Shown here one piece after another: positions 46,996 through 47,591 of a stretch of 47,591 nt of DNA. The stretch spans positions 1 through 47,591 of the forward strand of contig NZ_FXTX01000013.1 of assembly GCF_900182795.1 (NCBI RefSeq), written 5' to 3'. The notes below the pieces were generated by a model. The model had not been told where the DNA came from, made no database searches, and saw only the letters and a program-made list of their open reading frames with translations. Position 1 is the first letter of the stretch, and each line of letters begins with the position of its first letter. Source of the stretch: Venenivibrio stagnispumantis. Its GTDB lineage: Bacteria > Aquificota > Aquificia > Aquificales > Hydrogenothermaceae. Position numbers and translations under genes: made by a program.

Positions 46996-47591
46996 AGAGT
47001 GTTTAAAAATTCGCTAACACTTGACAGACAATCAGTTGGTTAACATATTATCTAATCATTGTTTACCAATGTTAAAAAACTGGTAAAAGTTAGAGGTTAT
47101 GAAGATGAAAAGAAAAGTTTCTAAGCATAAAATTTTAAAAATAGCATCTAAATATTTAAATGAACTACATAATATAATAACTGAAAAAGAAAAAAAGAGA
47201 GGAAGACCTAAAAAATATGACGATAAAATCATTATATTCGCACTAATCCTAAGAGTCCTGAAAGAGCTATCTTTTAGAGAACTTGAAGAAGAATTAAGAG
47301 AATTAAAATATTTCAATCAAATCCCAGATTTTTCTACTATATGAAGAAAATTCAGATTGAAAATTTAAATAAACTAATACAAAAAATAGCAGAAGATATA
47401 AAGAAAGAGGTAAAAAACAAAGAGTTTTATTGCATAATAGCAGATGGAACCGGATTTGGATATGCAGACACATACAAGCTTTCATAGAAAAGAGGGAAAG
47501 AATTAAGAAAAGTAAAATCGCATGTAAAAACAGAGATATTAATAGGAATAGTAAAAGGGATAAAGGTAGTTATAGGAGTAAATACCGGAAA
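46995..47591 (+). mobile_element. Left part of an insertion sequence (extends beyond the window)
   Basis: Starting near GAGAGTGTTTAAAAA (46995) the sequence no longer belongs to the TetR gene, and it leads to a transposase gene on the plus strand. The exact terminal repeat and target duplication cannot be defined because the other end is outside the window. The boundary is placed where the TetR homology stops. Confidence 0.6.
47105..47591 (+). pseudogene. Transposase, broken (DDE type, IS4/IS5-like)
   Basis: The N-terminal part (KKRGRPKKYDDKIIIFALIL, then SFRELEEELREL and IPDFSTI) is typical of IS4/IS5-like transposases and ends in a TGA at 47341-47343. Transposase-like sequence continues in another frame from about 47340 (KKIQIENLNKLIQKIAED, then FYCIIADGTGFGYADTYKLS, whose DGTGFG probably holds the first catalytic Asp). 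It meets a TAG at about 47483-47485 and then resumes in that frame (KRGKELRKVKSHVKTEIL). One frameshift and one nonsense codon make this copy inactive unless decoded unusually. ATG 47105 is eight bases after GAGG. The gene runs off the window. Confidence 0.75.

Overview
The window is AT-rich, densely packed bacterial chromosome. It most resembles a thermophilic, hydrogen-oxidising member of the Aquificota, and a Sulfurihydrogenibium-like genus is my best guess. The grounds are the very low GC, a Group 2 [NiFe] hydrogenase of the kind HydDB calls the Aquificae type (2d), a SecA with a large insert in its first ATPase domain, a cytochrome bd oxidase, and many TTG starts behind strong GGAGG sites. 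This is inference from gene content; no search was run. No stretch longer than about 230 bases lacks a gene.

Layout. 1-3909 (+): the tail of a possible membrane protein, a double-CDGSH iron-sulfur protein, a quinone reductase-like flavoprotein, the collapsed remains of a pyruvate dehydrogenase operon, an L,D-transpeptidase and a patatin phospholipase. 3958-6120: a membrane PilZ protein and a GGDEF diguanylate cyclase, convergent. 6229-17298 (-): one long housekeeping run, guaB-secA-nadE-mtnB-mtnD-DUF2628-fabI-thiS-hisS-tgt, mostly with overlapping or touching genes. A structured leader lies between guaB and secA. 17469-20331 (+): dnaK and htpX, each followed by an intrinsic terminator. 20366-22418 (-): DUF3108, radC, a BCAM0308-type zinc protein and a FlgM-like protein. 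tsaB (+) diverges from them. 23230-29106 (-): a truncated PAS protein and a CusCBA/CzcCBA-type metal efflux operon. 29272-32624 (-): cydA, cydB and a NifX-like protein with a natural His tail, then a separately promoted Pro/Ala/Gln-rich lipoprotein with a 23-residue ORF behind it.

32851-47591 is a hydrogenase island, all on the minus strand except the terminal insertion sequence. In transcription order it reads: a TetR-type regulator that has lost its DNA-binding domain to an insertion sequence; the small and large subunits of a soluble Group 2 hydrogenase; hypC-hypD-hypE-hypA; a membrane-bound Tat-exported uptake hydrogenase (small subunit, large subunit, cytochrome b); a large hairpin; the maturation protease; a divergent, apparently non-catalytic full-length HypF paralogue; and hypF itself. 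hypB is not present.

Together the island and cytochrome bd suggest hydrogen oxidation at the membrane feeding quinone, with oxygen as terminal acceptor at low tension. The Group 2 enzyme may be a sensor or an auxiliary hydrogenase. The points most worth following up are the HypF pseudo-enzyme, the secA leader, the unprocessed Group 2 large subunit, the beheaded TetR gene, and the similar promoters in front of cydA, the uptake hydrogenase and hypC.
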